Source of the DNA: an uncultured Muribaculaceae bacterium
GTDB taxonomy: Bacteria; Bacteroidota; Bacteroidia; Bacteroidales; Muribaculaceae
Length of the DNA: 17,521 nt
Assembly: GCA_910579845.1 (NCBI GenBank)
Contig: CAJTWL010000041.1
Location: 1-17,521 of the forward strand
Direction: 5' to 3'
Shown: positions 7,182 to 14,724 of the stretch, one piece after another
Layout: each line of letters begins with the position of its first letter
How positions within the stretch are numbered: the first letter of the stretch is position 1
Translations under genes and position numbers: made by a program
The notes under the pieces: model-generated
Seen by the model: only the letters and a program-made list of their open reading frames with translations
Database searches by the model: none
What the model was told of the DNA's origin: nothing

Positions 7182-7727
7182 TTATAAATGATATTTCTTT
7201 AATTGCTTGAATAAATGCCATAAAGCTATAGAAGCACTTGAAGATACATTAAGAGAATGTTTTACTCCATATTGAGGAATTTCCAAAACATAATCGCTTA
7301 TATCCACAATATTCTGTTCCACTCCTTTCACTTCATTTCCCAGCACCAAAACATATCCGGTATCTTCGCATACTTCAAAATCGTCAAGACTTATACTATT
7401 ATGAGTCTGTTCTAGAGTACATATTTTCCAGCCCGAATCTTTAAGTTTCTTTACCTCTTCCAAAGCATTCTCCGAATATCTCCATACCACGCTTTCTTCC
7501 GCACCCAAAGCAGTCTTTGTTATTTCTGGATGAGGTGGACAACCGGATATACCGCAAAGTATAAATTCATCTATAAGAAAAGCATCTGAAGTCCTGAAAA
7601 CTGCTCCTATATTATACATTGAGCGCACATTATCGGCAAGAACCTTTACAGGCAGTTTTTTTCTTCCTTTATATTCCCTTACCGAACAATTGGTAAGTTC
7701 AATAATATTCTTTTTCTTATGCTCCAT
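7182..7727 (-). CDS. SpoU/TrmH-family RNA 2'-O-methyltransferase
   Basis: A 181-residue SPOUT-class enzyme predicted to transfer a methyl group from SAM to a ribose 2'-OH in tRNA or rRNA. All three SpoU motifs are present: DNVRSMYNIGAVFRT (32-46, with the catalytic-type N and R), VLVLGNEVKGV (126-136), and IPQYGVKHSLNVSSSASIA (150-168), which forms the knotted SAM site. It is short, without the extra N-terminal RNA-binding domain of RlmB or TrmH, so the target nucleotide cannot be named. It starts 31 bases after the nadA stop on the same strand and is probably co-transcribed with it. It ends 12 bases from the repeat element at 6831-7169. Confidence 0.9.
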   Translation of the reverse strand: MEHKKKNIIELTNCSVREYKGRKKLPVKVLADNVRSMYNIGAVFRTSDAFLIDEFILCGISGCPPHPEITKTALGAEESVVWRYSENALEEVKKLKDSGWKICTLEQTHNSISLDDFEVCEDTGYVLVLGNEVKGVEQNIVDISDYVLEIPQYGVKHSLNVSSSASIALWHLFKQLKKYHL

Positions 7728-7758
7728 TAAAGATGAAAATAAGTTATAATAGTGCTTA

Positions 7759-8706
7759 TCAGCTTAAAGCCAGCATTCTTTCAATTGGTTTCACTGCTTT
7801 GGCGGCTATATCCTCTTCCACTATAATTTCCGGTTTTTCATCACGCAGAGCCAAATATACTTTTTCAAGAGTGTTCATCTTCATATAGTCGCATTCATTA
7901 CACTGACATTCCGAATCTTCAGCCGGAGCAGGAAGAAATATCTTATCAGAACACTTACGACGCATCTCAAAAAGTATACCGCTTTCCGTCACTACTATGT
8001 ATTCCTTGGCATCATCTTCAGAAGCAAAATCAAGAAGAGCAGCTGTGCTGCCTACTTTATCAGCTATCAATTGCAGCGGGCGTCTGCATTCCGGATGTAC
8101 AAGTATCTTGGCACCCGGATGATTTTTTTTCATTTGGAGTATCTTCTCTATGGAGAAACGGTCATGTACATGGCATGCACCGGGCCAAAGCAGCATATTG
8201 CGGTTGCTCACACTATTGATATATCCTCCGAGATTTTTATCAGGACCAAATATTATCTTTTCATCTTCAGGTAAAGATTCTATTATCTTACGTGCATTAC
8301 CGGAAGTGACTACTATATCGGTAAGAGCTTTTACAGCTGCCGAAGTATTGACATAACTGACAACAGTATGATCCGGATGTGCTTCTACAAACTTTTTGAA
8401 CTCTTCAGGATCGCAGCTGTCGGCAAGAGAACATCCTGCCGATACATCCGGTATCACCACTTTTTTATCAGGACATAGTATTTTAGCGGTCTCTCCCATA
8501 AAATGAACTCCACACATTAATATAAGAGGGGCATCTGTCTTTGCGGCCTGACGCGCGAGTGCGAGTGAATCTCCTATGAAATCAGCTATTTCCTGTATTT
8601 CATCGCGCTGATAATAATGTGCCATTATAAGCGCACCTTTTTCCCTCTTCAATCTTAATATCTCCACTTTCAATTCTGCAGAAGATTTTTTTGAGGAAGT
8701 TTCCAT
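7759..8706 (-). CDS. nadA: Quinolinate synthase
   Basis: A 315-residue NadA that condenses iminoaspartate with dihydroxyacetone phosphate to give quinolinate, in the de novo NAD pathway. The three [4Fe-4S] ligands are visible: C92 in AGCSLAD, C178 in PGACHVH, and C272 in CDYMKMNTL. Substrate-site motifs MAHYYQ (28-33) and HPECRRP (204-210) are also present. The length fits the family (about 300-350). The usual partner genes nadB and nadC are not adjacent. It is the first gene of a likely two-gene operon with the SpoU methyltransferase. Confidence 0.96.
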   Translation of the reverse strand: METSSKKSSAELKVEILRLKREKGALIMAHYYQRDEIQEIADFIGDSLALARQAAKTDAPLILMCGVHFMGETAKILCPDKKVVIPDVSAGCSLADSCDPEEFKKFVEAHPDHTVVSYVNTSAAVKALTDIVVTSGNARKIIESLPEDEKIIFGPDKNLGGYINSVSNRNMLLWPGACHVHDRFSIEKILQMKKNHPGAKILVHPECRRPLQLIADKVGSTAALLDFASEDDAKEYIVVTESGILFEMRRKCSDKIFLPAPAEDSECQCNECDYMKMNTLEKVYLALRDEKPEIIVEEDIAAKAVKPIERMLALS

Positions 8707-9173
8707 TTTTATATTTTTAATAATGAATTTTAAAATTTAAAAATTATAGAAATAAATAATAACAATAAAGAGTGTCGATAACTTCAATAACTTTTTATGC
8801 AAAAATTTGGAAATATGAGTTAGTTACATATAGTAGTTGTTTATTTACATTTTATAGACAGGCGCTTTTGTTGAATATCAATCACATGCGTTATGTTATC
8901 TACACCTTGTCTATAAATGCAAAGTTAATAAATTGATAGGAAGTAAAACCTAAAAACTGTTGAAAACCTATTTTTATTCTGTTCATAAACCCATATATAA
9001 GTTATTGAAAAATGATAAAGGGATGAAGTTGCATTTTATATAAGTTTTCTGCTTATAAAAATATATTGGATTCTTTTATATAAACATTTAAAAAGCATAT
9101 AAGAGTTATAAACATGTTTTTATACAGATTTTCAGTATATATCTACAACTTATCTACAGGTTGTGTACATTGG
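8707..9173. other. AT-rich spacer with DnaA-box-like words (possible origin, weak)
   Basis: 467 bases between the polA stop and the nadA start with no ORF. Nonamers one base off the DnaA box TTATNCACA occur at 8841-8849 (TTATTTACA), 8852-8860 (TTATAGACA), 8896-8904 (TTATCTACA), 8908-8916 (minus strand TTATAGACA), 9120-9128 (TTATACAGA) and 9150-9158 (TTATCTACA). No perfect box is present. A minus-strand -7-like word TAACTTTG at 8927-8920 could be a nadA promoter with a 200-base leader. I see no clear terminator for polA. Confidence 0.3.
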
Positions 9174-11981
9174 TCAATGAGCCTCGAGCCAGTTGCCTGC
9201 TACTCCGCATGAAGCCGTCAGTTTCACTTTTCCATGATAAGCGTTTTGCATAAGACGCTCTACCAGTTCCTGCATTTTAGGAAGTTCTTCCGGTATAACT
9301 TCGAAATTCAACTCATCGTGTACCTGCATTATCATTTTTGATTTTAACTTTTTGTTTTGCATCTCCTGGTATATGTTTACCATTGCACGTTTTATAATGT
9401 CGGCCGCTGAACCCTGCACAGGAGCATTGATTGCGTTTCTTTCCGCATAACCGCGCACTACAGGATTTTTGGAATTTATATCCGGCAAATATCTTTTTCT
9501 TCCTGCTTTTGTTTCCACATATCCGTTTTCACGGGCAAATTCCACTGAATCATTCATATATTTATGGATAGTAGGGAAAGTAGCAAAATAATTATCTATT
9601 ATCTCTTTTGCTTCATAACGTGGAATTCCGAGACGTGATGCCAGTCCGAATGCCGATATGCCATAGAGAATGCCGAAATTGGCGGTTTTGGCGTTGCGGC
9701 GTTCATTTGAAGTAACATCTTCAATTTCTTTATGATATATTTTAGCTGCCGTAATTGTGTGGATATCTCTGTTGTTACGAAATGCCTCCAACATAGTGTC
9801 ATCTTTTGCGAAATCCGCTACAAGGCGCAGTTCTATCTGTGAATAGTCTGCCGAAAGAAAAAGATGACCGGGATCAGCTATAAATGCACGTCTTATCTCT
9901 CTGCCTTCATCATCTCTGACGGGTATGTTCTGCAAATTGGGAGAAGTGGAGGAAATACGTCCCGTAGATGTTACAGTTTGGTTATAATTTGTATGAATTT
10001 TACCTGTCTCAGTATTTATAGCAGCAGGCAAAGCTGTAAGGTATGTTGAATACAATTTTTTTAATGCTCTATATTTTAATATCATACCTACAATTGGATG
10101 CTTTGATACAAGTTTTTCCAGAATATCTTCGCTTGTGGAATATTGACCGGTCTTTGTTTTTTTTGCTTTAGCGTCAAGTTCTAATTTTTCAAATAGAATC
10201 TCCCCTACTTTTGAAGGTGATCCTACGTTGAAAGTTTCTCCTGCCAGCTCACATATATCTTTTTCAAGAGTGTTGATTCGTAATTCCATTTCATGAGCCG
10301 CCTTATTTAAAGCATTTACATCCAGTCTGACGCCGGTTATCTCCATATCTGCCAAAACTCTTACAAGAGGTATTTCCAGATCATAAAGAAGATTTTCCAT
10401 TTTTTGAGCTTTTATCTCTTTGTCAAGAGGCTTACGGAGTTGTAAAATAAGATCTGCCAATGTACATGCCCAATTGCAGAGGATTTCAATATCCAACAGT
10501 TTATAATTTGTATTCTTCTTATTTGGAATAATGCTCACAGGTACATTGGATATTTTAAGATAAGTTGATGAAAGTTCGGGAATACTGTGCCTCATCTCAG
10601 GCTGCAACACATAGTGAGCCAATGTTATGTCATAAAAATTTTGGATACCTGGTGTTTTGTCTGTGCGGAAACGGGATGTGACAACCATATCCCGTTTTAT
10701 GTCTGATCCTGTTTTACAAATATCGGGACGATCAAGAAGATCCAATATCCAGTTTCTTCCATAGTCAAATGAAGACGGTATAAAGACAGCTTCATTTTTA
10801 GAAAAGGATATAGCTGTACCGATCCATTCGGACGACATGTCATTCTCTCCTTCAGTTACAAGATAGATACCGCATTCTGTGGCTGACTGATATCTGGAAG
10901 AGAATGAATCAAGTTCATTTTTTGAATTGATTATATAATAAAGGCACTCTGAAGAATTGAAATCTCTATAAGTTGTTTCATTTTCATATACGGGAATATC
11001 TTCAGGTTCGTCAAAAAGAGAAAGAGTTCCGTCAGCAGGTCGTATAGAAGAATTGGGTTTTGAAGATAAATGTAAAGAATTGGATATTTTTTTCTCCTCT
11101 GCATTTAATCTGCGTCCTACACGATCTATGAGTGTTTTGAATTCCAGAGATTTAAAAATAGAGAATAGCTTTTCTCGATCTGGAAAATTTCTTTTAAGCT
11201 GATATGGAGTAATGTTTATAGGAACATCTGTGCGTATGGTAGCGAGATATTTGGAAAAAAGTATCTGCTCTTTGTTTTCCTCCACTTTCTTTTTCTGCGA
11301 ACCTTTCAATTGTCCGGTATTCTCTAAGAGATTTTCAACTGAGTCGAAATCTTGAATAAGTTTGACGGCTGTTTTTTCACCGATGCCCGGACAGCCCGGT
11401 ATATTGTCTATTTTGTCACCCATAAGAGCAAGCAGGTCTATTACCTGACTTGTGCGTTTGATACCGTATCTGGCGCATACTTCTTCTTCTCCACGCAATT
11501 CGAAATCCTGTCCGCGATAGGAAGGTTTATATTGCAGTATTGATGGGCTTACAAGTTGTCCGAAATCCTTGTCGGGAGTCATCATATAAGTGGTATAACC
11601 TTCTTTTTCAGCCATTTTTGCGAGAGTTCCTATCACATCGTCAGCTTCGAATCCATCTACTTCCACTACAGGAATGTTGTAGGCTCTTACAATATCCTTT
11701 ATGATAGGTACAGATAATTTAATATCCTCCGGAGTAGATTCGCGTTCACCTTTATAAGCTTCAAAAGCTTCATTTCTGAAAGTAGGACCGGCAGGATCGA
11801 AACATACGGCTATATGACTTGGATTTTCTTTTCGCAATACCTCTTCAAGAGTATTGACAAATCCGAAGATAGCAGATGTGTTGAAGCCGGATTGTGTGAT
11901 TCGGGGCATTTTTATAAGAGCATAGTAGGCACGGAAAATCAATGCGTATGCGTCAAGCAGAAAAAGGCGGTTCTCATTCAT
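9174..11981 (-). CDS. polA: DNA polymerase I
   Basis: A 935-residue family A polymerase for Okazaki-fragment processing and gap repair. The N-terminal 5' nuclease (1 to about 290) keeps its acidic metal ligands, for example D10, D115-D116, D137 and D139, plus the H3TH segment GCPGIGEKTA (196-205). The C-terminal polymerase (about 550-935) has all core motifs: ADYSQIEL (711-718), RRNAKTANFGILYG (761-774) and VHDELNFEV (887-895). In the middle 3'-5' exonuclease domain (about 345-520) the first motif, normally D-x-E, reads V375-T-E377. The other carboxylates appear kept (D431 in IKRD, D510 in LADLILQL). Proofreading is therefore probably impaired. It is a single gene with its own promoter. Confidence 0.97.
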   Translation of the reverse strand: MNENRLFLLDAYALIFRAYYALIKMPRITQSGFNTSAIFGFVNTLEEVLRKENPSHIAVCFDPAGPTFRNEAFEAYKGERESTPEDIKLSVPIIKDIVRAYNIPVVEVDGFEADDVIGTLAKMAEKEGYTTYMMTPDKDFGQLVSPSILQYKPSYRGQDFELRGEEEVCARYGIKRTSQVIDLLALMGDKIDNIPGCPGIGEKTAVKLIQDFDSVENLLENTGQLKGSQKKKVEENKEQILFSKYLATIRTDVPINITPYQLKRNFPDREKLFSIFKSLEFKTLIDRVGRRLNAEEKKISNSLHLSSKPNSSIRPADGTLSLFDEPEDIPVYENETTYRDFNSSECLYYIINSKNELDSFSSRYQSATECGIYLVTEGENDMSSEWIGTAISFSKNEAVFIPSSFDYGRNWILDLLDRPDICKTGSDIKRDMVVTSRFRTDKTPGIQNFYDITLAHYVLQPEMRHSIPELSSTYLKISNVPVSIIPNKKNTNYKLLDIEILCNWACTLADLILQLRKPLDKEIKAQKMENLLYDLEIPLVRVLADMEITGVRLDVNALNKAAHEMELRINTLEKDICELAGETFNVGSPSKVGEILFEKLELDAKAKKTKTGQYSTSEDILEKLVSKHPIVGMILKYRALKKLYSTYLTALPAAINTETGKIHTNYNQTVTSTGRISSTSPNLQNIPVRDDEGREIRRAFIADPGHLFLSADYSQIELRLVADFAKDDTMLEAFRNNRDIHTITAAKIYHKEIEDVTSNERRNAKTANFGILYGISAFGLASRLGIPRYEAKEIIDNYFATFPTIHKYMNDSVEFARENGYVETKAGRKRYLPDINSKNPVVRGYAERNAINAPVQGSAADIIKRAMVNIYQEMQNKKLKSKMIMQVHDELNFEVIPEELPKMQELVERLMQNAYHGKVKLTASCGVAGNWLEAH

Positions 11982-12035
11982 ATCATAGAGTGTTATAATA
12001 AAGTTGTATGTAATGAAATTACTTTACTTAATAAC

Positions 12036-12068
12036 AAAAGTAATTAATTTTTTGAACCTGCACTCAAA
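12036..12068 (-). promoter_or_regulatory. polA promoter
   Basis: On the minus strand, TTTG (12068-12065), a 21-base spacer, then TACTTTTG (12043-12036), fitting TTTG-N19-21-TAnnTTTG. It predicts a leader of roughly 50 bases to the ATG at 11981. Confidence 0.7.
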
Positions 12069-12161
12069 TTCTTCCTATTACTTACCTAATCACTGTCCAC
12101 TAAAAATGGATAGTAGTTAAAGTACAGGGTTCAGTATGTGGCATTCAATACTGTTGATAAT

Positions 12162-12189
12162 AAAAAAACCGGAGTGGAAAGCTCCGGTT
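12162..12189 (-). terminator. Terminator of the lipoprotein gene
   Basis: AACCGGAG and CTCCGGTT (12167-12174 with 12182-12189) form an 8-bp GC-rich stem with a 7-base loop. On the minus strand a T7 tract (12168-12162) follows. It sits 45 bases past the stop at 12235 and upstream of the polA promoter. Confidence 0.85.
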
Positions 12190-12234
12190 CTTGAATATTT
12201 GTATAAGTTTTTACTGACTTGATATAAAAATCTG

Positions 12235-13917
12235 TTAGAGGTAAGAGAGGTTGTATTTTGCAAACTCAAGATCATTCTGTGCACGTTTGAGCAGAGACTT
12301 GTCAAGTTTGATTGCCTGACGGAGGTTACTCATGACCATATTCTCATTGTTGGTACGTGCGCCAAGGATTGCTGTCAGATAATATGTCGTTGCATCCGGG
12401 TTCTTGATAGAAGCAAGAGTGGATTTGGCACCTGAGTAATTTTGAGAAAGTATCTGGGCAAGAGCAGCATTGTTGGTTTTTGAATCACCGAATGTGCGTA
12501 CAGCTTTTGCAAGATCACCTTGTGTCAGGTAATATACACCAAGAGCGTCGGCTGCTTCGGGAACGCCGGCTGCGGCACCGATCTGCTCCTGAGCTTTTGA
12601 ATAGTTGTGGTTGAGCATTGAGATAAGACCAAGGTTCATTTCAGGTTCTTTGGCAGAAGGATTGAGACGGAGAGCCTGCTCGAAGTTGGATTTGGCACCG
12701 TCGTAGTCACCGGCTACGTATTGTGTAAGACCGAGGTCATTGAATGTACGGTAATCTTTCGGATAAAGCTCACAAGCTTTGTTGTAAACTTCCATCTTCT
12801 TTGTGTTGTCGTCAGTGAGTGTAGCGATATAAAGAATCTCGTCAACAGTAAGCGCTTTTGGGTTTGTGTTGAAGAGGTCGATAAGTTCCTGATCGCTCTT
12901 ACCGATAACGTTGATTGAAGCCATTATGCGGGAATAACGGAGTTGAGGCAGGATCTGGTCTGCAAGTTCGTTGAATACAGATGACAGATTGCGGATCTCC
13001 TGCTCACGTTGCTCAGGATCCGGATACATCTTCAGTACGCTGAGGATAAGTTCTTTATCCTGAATGTTGCTCTTCTCGACAAGTTGTTGGAAACCCTCCC
13101 AGTCTTCAGGAGTAAATGAAGATGTGAGCTCGCCGAATTCAGTGATTTTATCTTTTGTAAGCTGTTTCTCTACATACTTTGTAGTGTTGGTCTCACGTTT
13201 CTCGGCAAGTTGTGTGTTGAATTCAAGTTTACCGTCAGGTGAAGCGTATGAGTTGACTGTGATACCTGCGATCTCTTGATTAGCAGCTTTATTGGCTTCT
13301 ACAAGACGTTTGTTGAGATCAATATAATCAGGACGGTCTGTCTGGTTTGTACGGATATTTGCCTGATTGATCAGGAAGTGGATATCAGCACTGTACTTTT
13401 CATTGATGATACGCTGGAAATTATCCTTTGCCAAAGCCGGAGTTACAGTCTTTGCTGAAGCGAGAGTGGAAGTAGCTATTATACCATAACCTACCTTTAC
13501 TCGGGGAAGAGCGTATATTTTACCGTTCTGGTCAACTGAGAAATCGAGATAAAGGTCGCTTTTATCCATTGCAGCCTGATATGCCACATTGAAAGGAATG
13601 GTAACTGTACCTCCGTTTTTGTAGCTTACGACCTGACCGTTTGCTCTGACATCTTCACCCTGGATAATTACCGGCTGAGCTGCTGTCTCGCCTGTAGCAT
13701 AGGCAATAACCGGGGTTGTGGTTACTTTTGCATTCTTTACCATGAATTTAGCCGGAATATTACCGTTGACAGTTCCGGGCACATTCTCACCAACTGTCTC
13801 CATAGGAGTAGGAACGGTGGTAAAGAAGTCACTTTTAAATTGACCAAGCTTTTTGGAGCATCCTGTCATACCGACAGCAACCACGCCAAGTGCCAAATAA
13901 ATTAATTTCTTGTCCAT
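12235..13917 (-). CDS. Outer-membrane-type lipoprotein with OmpA-like and TPR regions
   Basis: 560 residues. The ATG at 13917 is chosen because it opens a lipoprotein signal, MDKKLIYLALGVVAVGMTGC, with a lipobox ending at C20. The long upstream frame (to 14085) has no similar support. Residues about 170-255 look like an OmpA-type peptidoglycan-binding fold (ITVNSYASPDGKLEFNTQLAEKRETNTTKYVEKQL pattern: 'SPDG', 'N..LA..R'). Residues about 375-545 are tetratricopeptide repeats (for example DYRTFNDLGLTQYVAGDYDGAKSNF at about 388-412). Predicted role: a lipid-anchored cell-envelope scaffold linking outer membrane and peptidoglycan. The partner is unknown. No strong promoter is seen; TACCTTTA (minus, 13997-13990) is a weak -7 candidate. 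It is divergent from tRNA-Lys. Confidence 0.85.
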   Translation of the reverse strand: MDKKLIYLALGVVAVGMTGCSKKLGQFKSDFFTTVPTPMETVGENVPGTVNGNIPAKFMVKNAKVTTTPVIAYATGETAAQPVIIQGEDVRANGQVVSYKNGGTVTIPFNVAYQAAMDKSDLYLDFSVDQNGKIYALPRVKVGYGIIATSTLASAKTVTPALAKDNFQRIINEKYSADIHFLINQANIRTNQTDRPDYIDLNKRLVEANKAANQEIAGITVNSYASPDGKLEFNTQLAEKRETNTTKYVEKQLTKDKITEFGELTSSFTPEDWEGFQQLVEKSNIQDKELILSVLKMYPDPEQREQEIRNLSSVFNELADQILPQLRYSRIMASINVIGKSDQELIDLFNTNPKALTVDEILYIATLTDDNTKKMEVYNKACELYPKDYRTFNDLGLTQYVAGDYDGAKSNFEQALRLNPSAKEPEMNLGLISMLNHNYSKAQEQIGAAAGVPEAADALGVYYLTQGDLAKAVRTFGDSKTNNAALAQILSQNYSGAKSTLASIKNPDATTYYLTAILGARTNNENMVMSNLRQAIKLDKSLLKRAQNDLEFAKYNLSYL

Positions 13918-14078
13918 GACTTTAATAAGTGTTTTTATGAGAATAAGTGTATAATAATGATTGTCTGAATCGCGATTATAAATTTGGGATAAAGGTAATG
14001 AAAATAATGCGATAATCTTATATAAATAGAATAAAAAAGAGTGAAAAAGAGATAAACTGGGTAAAAAATTAAAAAAAA

Positions 14079-14110
14079 TTTGCATATACCAAAAAAAGGC
14101 AATAACTTTG
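14079..14110 (+). promoter_or_regulatory. tRNA-Lys promoter
   Basis: TTTG (14079-14082), exactly 20 bases, then TAACTTTG (14103-14110): perfect Bacteroidota promoter. The predicted start is near 14117, about 37 bases before the mature tRNA. Confidence 0.85.
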
Positions 14111-14153
14111 CAAACGCAAAAAGGGTAAGCATCCTGATTATGCAGACAAATAT

Positions 14154-14226
14154 GACTCCGTGGCTCAGTTGGTAGAGCAAATGACTCTTAATCATTGGGT
14201 CGTGGGTTCGAGCCCCACCGGGGTCA
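14154..14226 (+). tRNA. tRNA-Lys (anticodon CTT)
   Basis: A full cloverleaf of 73 nt. The acceptor stem is GACTCCG (14154-14160) with CGGGGTC (14219-14225), with one T-G wobble, and discriminator A14226. The anticodon stem is AATGA with TCATT around the loop CTCTTAA, anticodon CTT (14187-14189), reading AAG. The T stem is GTGGG with CCCAC around TTCGAGC. The CCA end is not encoded. The 3' end abuts the integrated element, so it is the likely attachment site. The tRNA remains intact. Confidence 0.97.
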
Positions 14227-14253
14227 CAGTGAGGTCTATCAGACCGATGAATT

Positions 14254-14290
14254 CCTCTGAAAATCATTGATTTTCAGAGGTTTTTCTTTT
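14254..14290 (+). terminator. Terminator after tRNA-Lys
   Basis: CCTCTGAAAATC (14254-14265) pairs with GATTTTCAGAGG (14269-14280), a perfect 12-bp stem with a 3-base loop, followed by TTTTTCTTTTT. It lies 27 bases past the tRNA and would insulate the element's integration region from tRNA transcription. A small stem, GGTCT-ATC-AGACC (14233-14245), precedes it. Confidence 0.85.
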
Positions 14291-14340
14291 TACCCCTATC
14301 CCCAATCGGCGCAAAATATTGAAACTGCGGGTGTGCAAGA

Positions 14341-14628
14341 AGGTGGCAATAAAAATTCCACCAAGTTTTGCCACCTCGAAAGGCTATATTTCATTATTTT
14401 TCAAAGATATACGAGGAATAATCCCGTTGGGTGTCTGCCACCTCGCAAGGTGGTTGCAGGTGGCAAAGAATAATTCTGAACTCCAGTAGATATAGGCTTA
14501 TGAAGCCTACGATAAGTCCCGCTGCCACCATTTTTTGCCATCGGCACAGTTAAAAAATGTTATGCAAAAGGTGGCAGTTGGAGGTGGCAATTCAACATTA
14601 TTCGTTGAATTGGTCGTTTTGCCACCTC
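14341..14628. repeat. Eight-copy GGTGGC/GCCACC array, probable integrase arm sites
   Basis: GGTGGC occurs at 14342, 14459, 14570 and 14583, and GCCACC at 14370, 14437, 14524 and 14621 (first bases). Most are extended to (T)GCCACCTCG or its partial complement AGGTGGCA. Two sites form local palindromes: CCACCT-CGCA-AGGTGG (14438-14453), and GAGGTGGC (14581-14588) against GCCACCTC (14621-14628), which flank AATTCAAC (14589-14596) / GTTGAATT (14604-14611). The block lies between the tRNA att site and the integrase promoter, where lambda-Int-type enzymes have arm-binding sites. No ORF is credible in 14227-14724. Confidence 0.65.
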
Positions 14629-14666
14629 GCTGACCCGGATATTTCATTTGTCCTTCGGATTCACAG

Positions 14667-14698
14667 TTTGTGTAACCGAGAAAAAATTTGTATCTTTA
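14667..14698 (+). promoter_or_regulatory. Integrase promoter
   Basis: TTTG (14667-14670), a 20-base spacer, then TATCTTTA (14691-14698), one base off TAnnTTTG. The predicted start is near 14705, some 20 bases before the ATG. It sits 40 bases right of the last arm-like site, so integrase binding there could influence its own transcription (inference). Confidence 0.7.
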
Positions 14699-14724
14699 GT
14701 TTAACCATTAAAGCCACAAGTCAA

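Noticed and set aside
13918..14085. N-terminal extension of the lipoprotein gene
   Set aside because: The lipobox signal starting at 13917 is a clear start; the extension would be a hydrophobic, low-complexity frame.
14267..14473. Short plus-strand frame after tRNA-Lys
   Set aside because: It starts inside the tRNA terminator and covers the GGTGGC/GCCACC array; no start signal or recognisable protein.
14341..14628. Possible CRISPR array
   Set aside because: The repeated word is only 6-10 bases, occurs in both orientations and has irregular spacing; no cas genes nearby.
14557..14724. N-terminal extension of the integrase
   Set aside because: It overlaps arm-like sites and a consensus promoter; the protein from 14725 begins like other Bacteroidota integrases.
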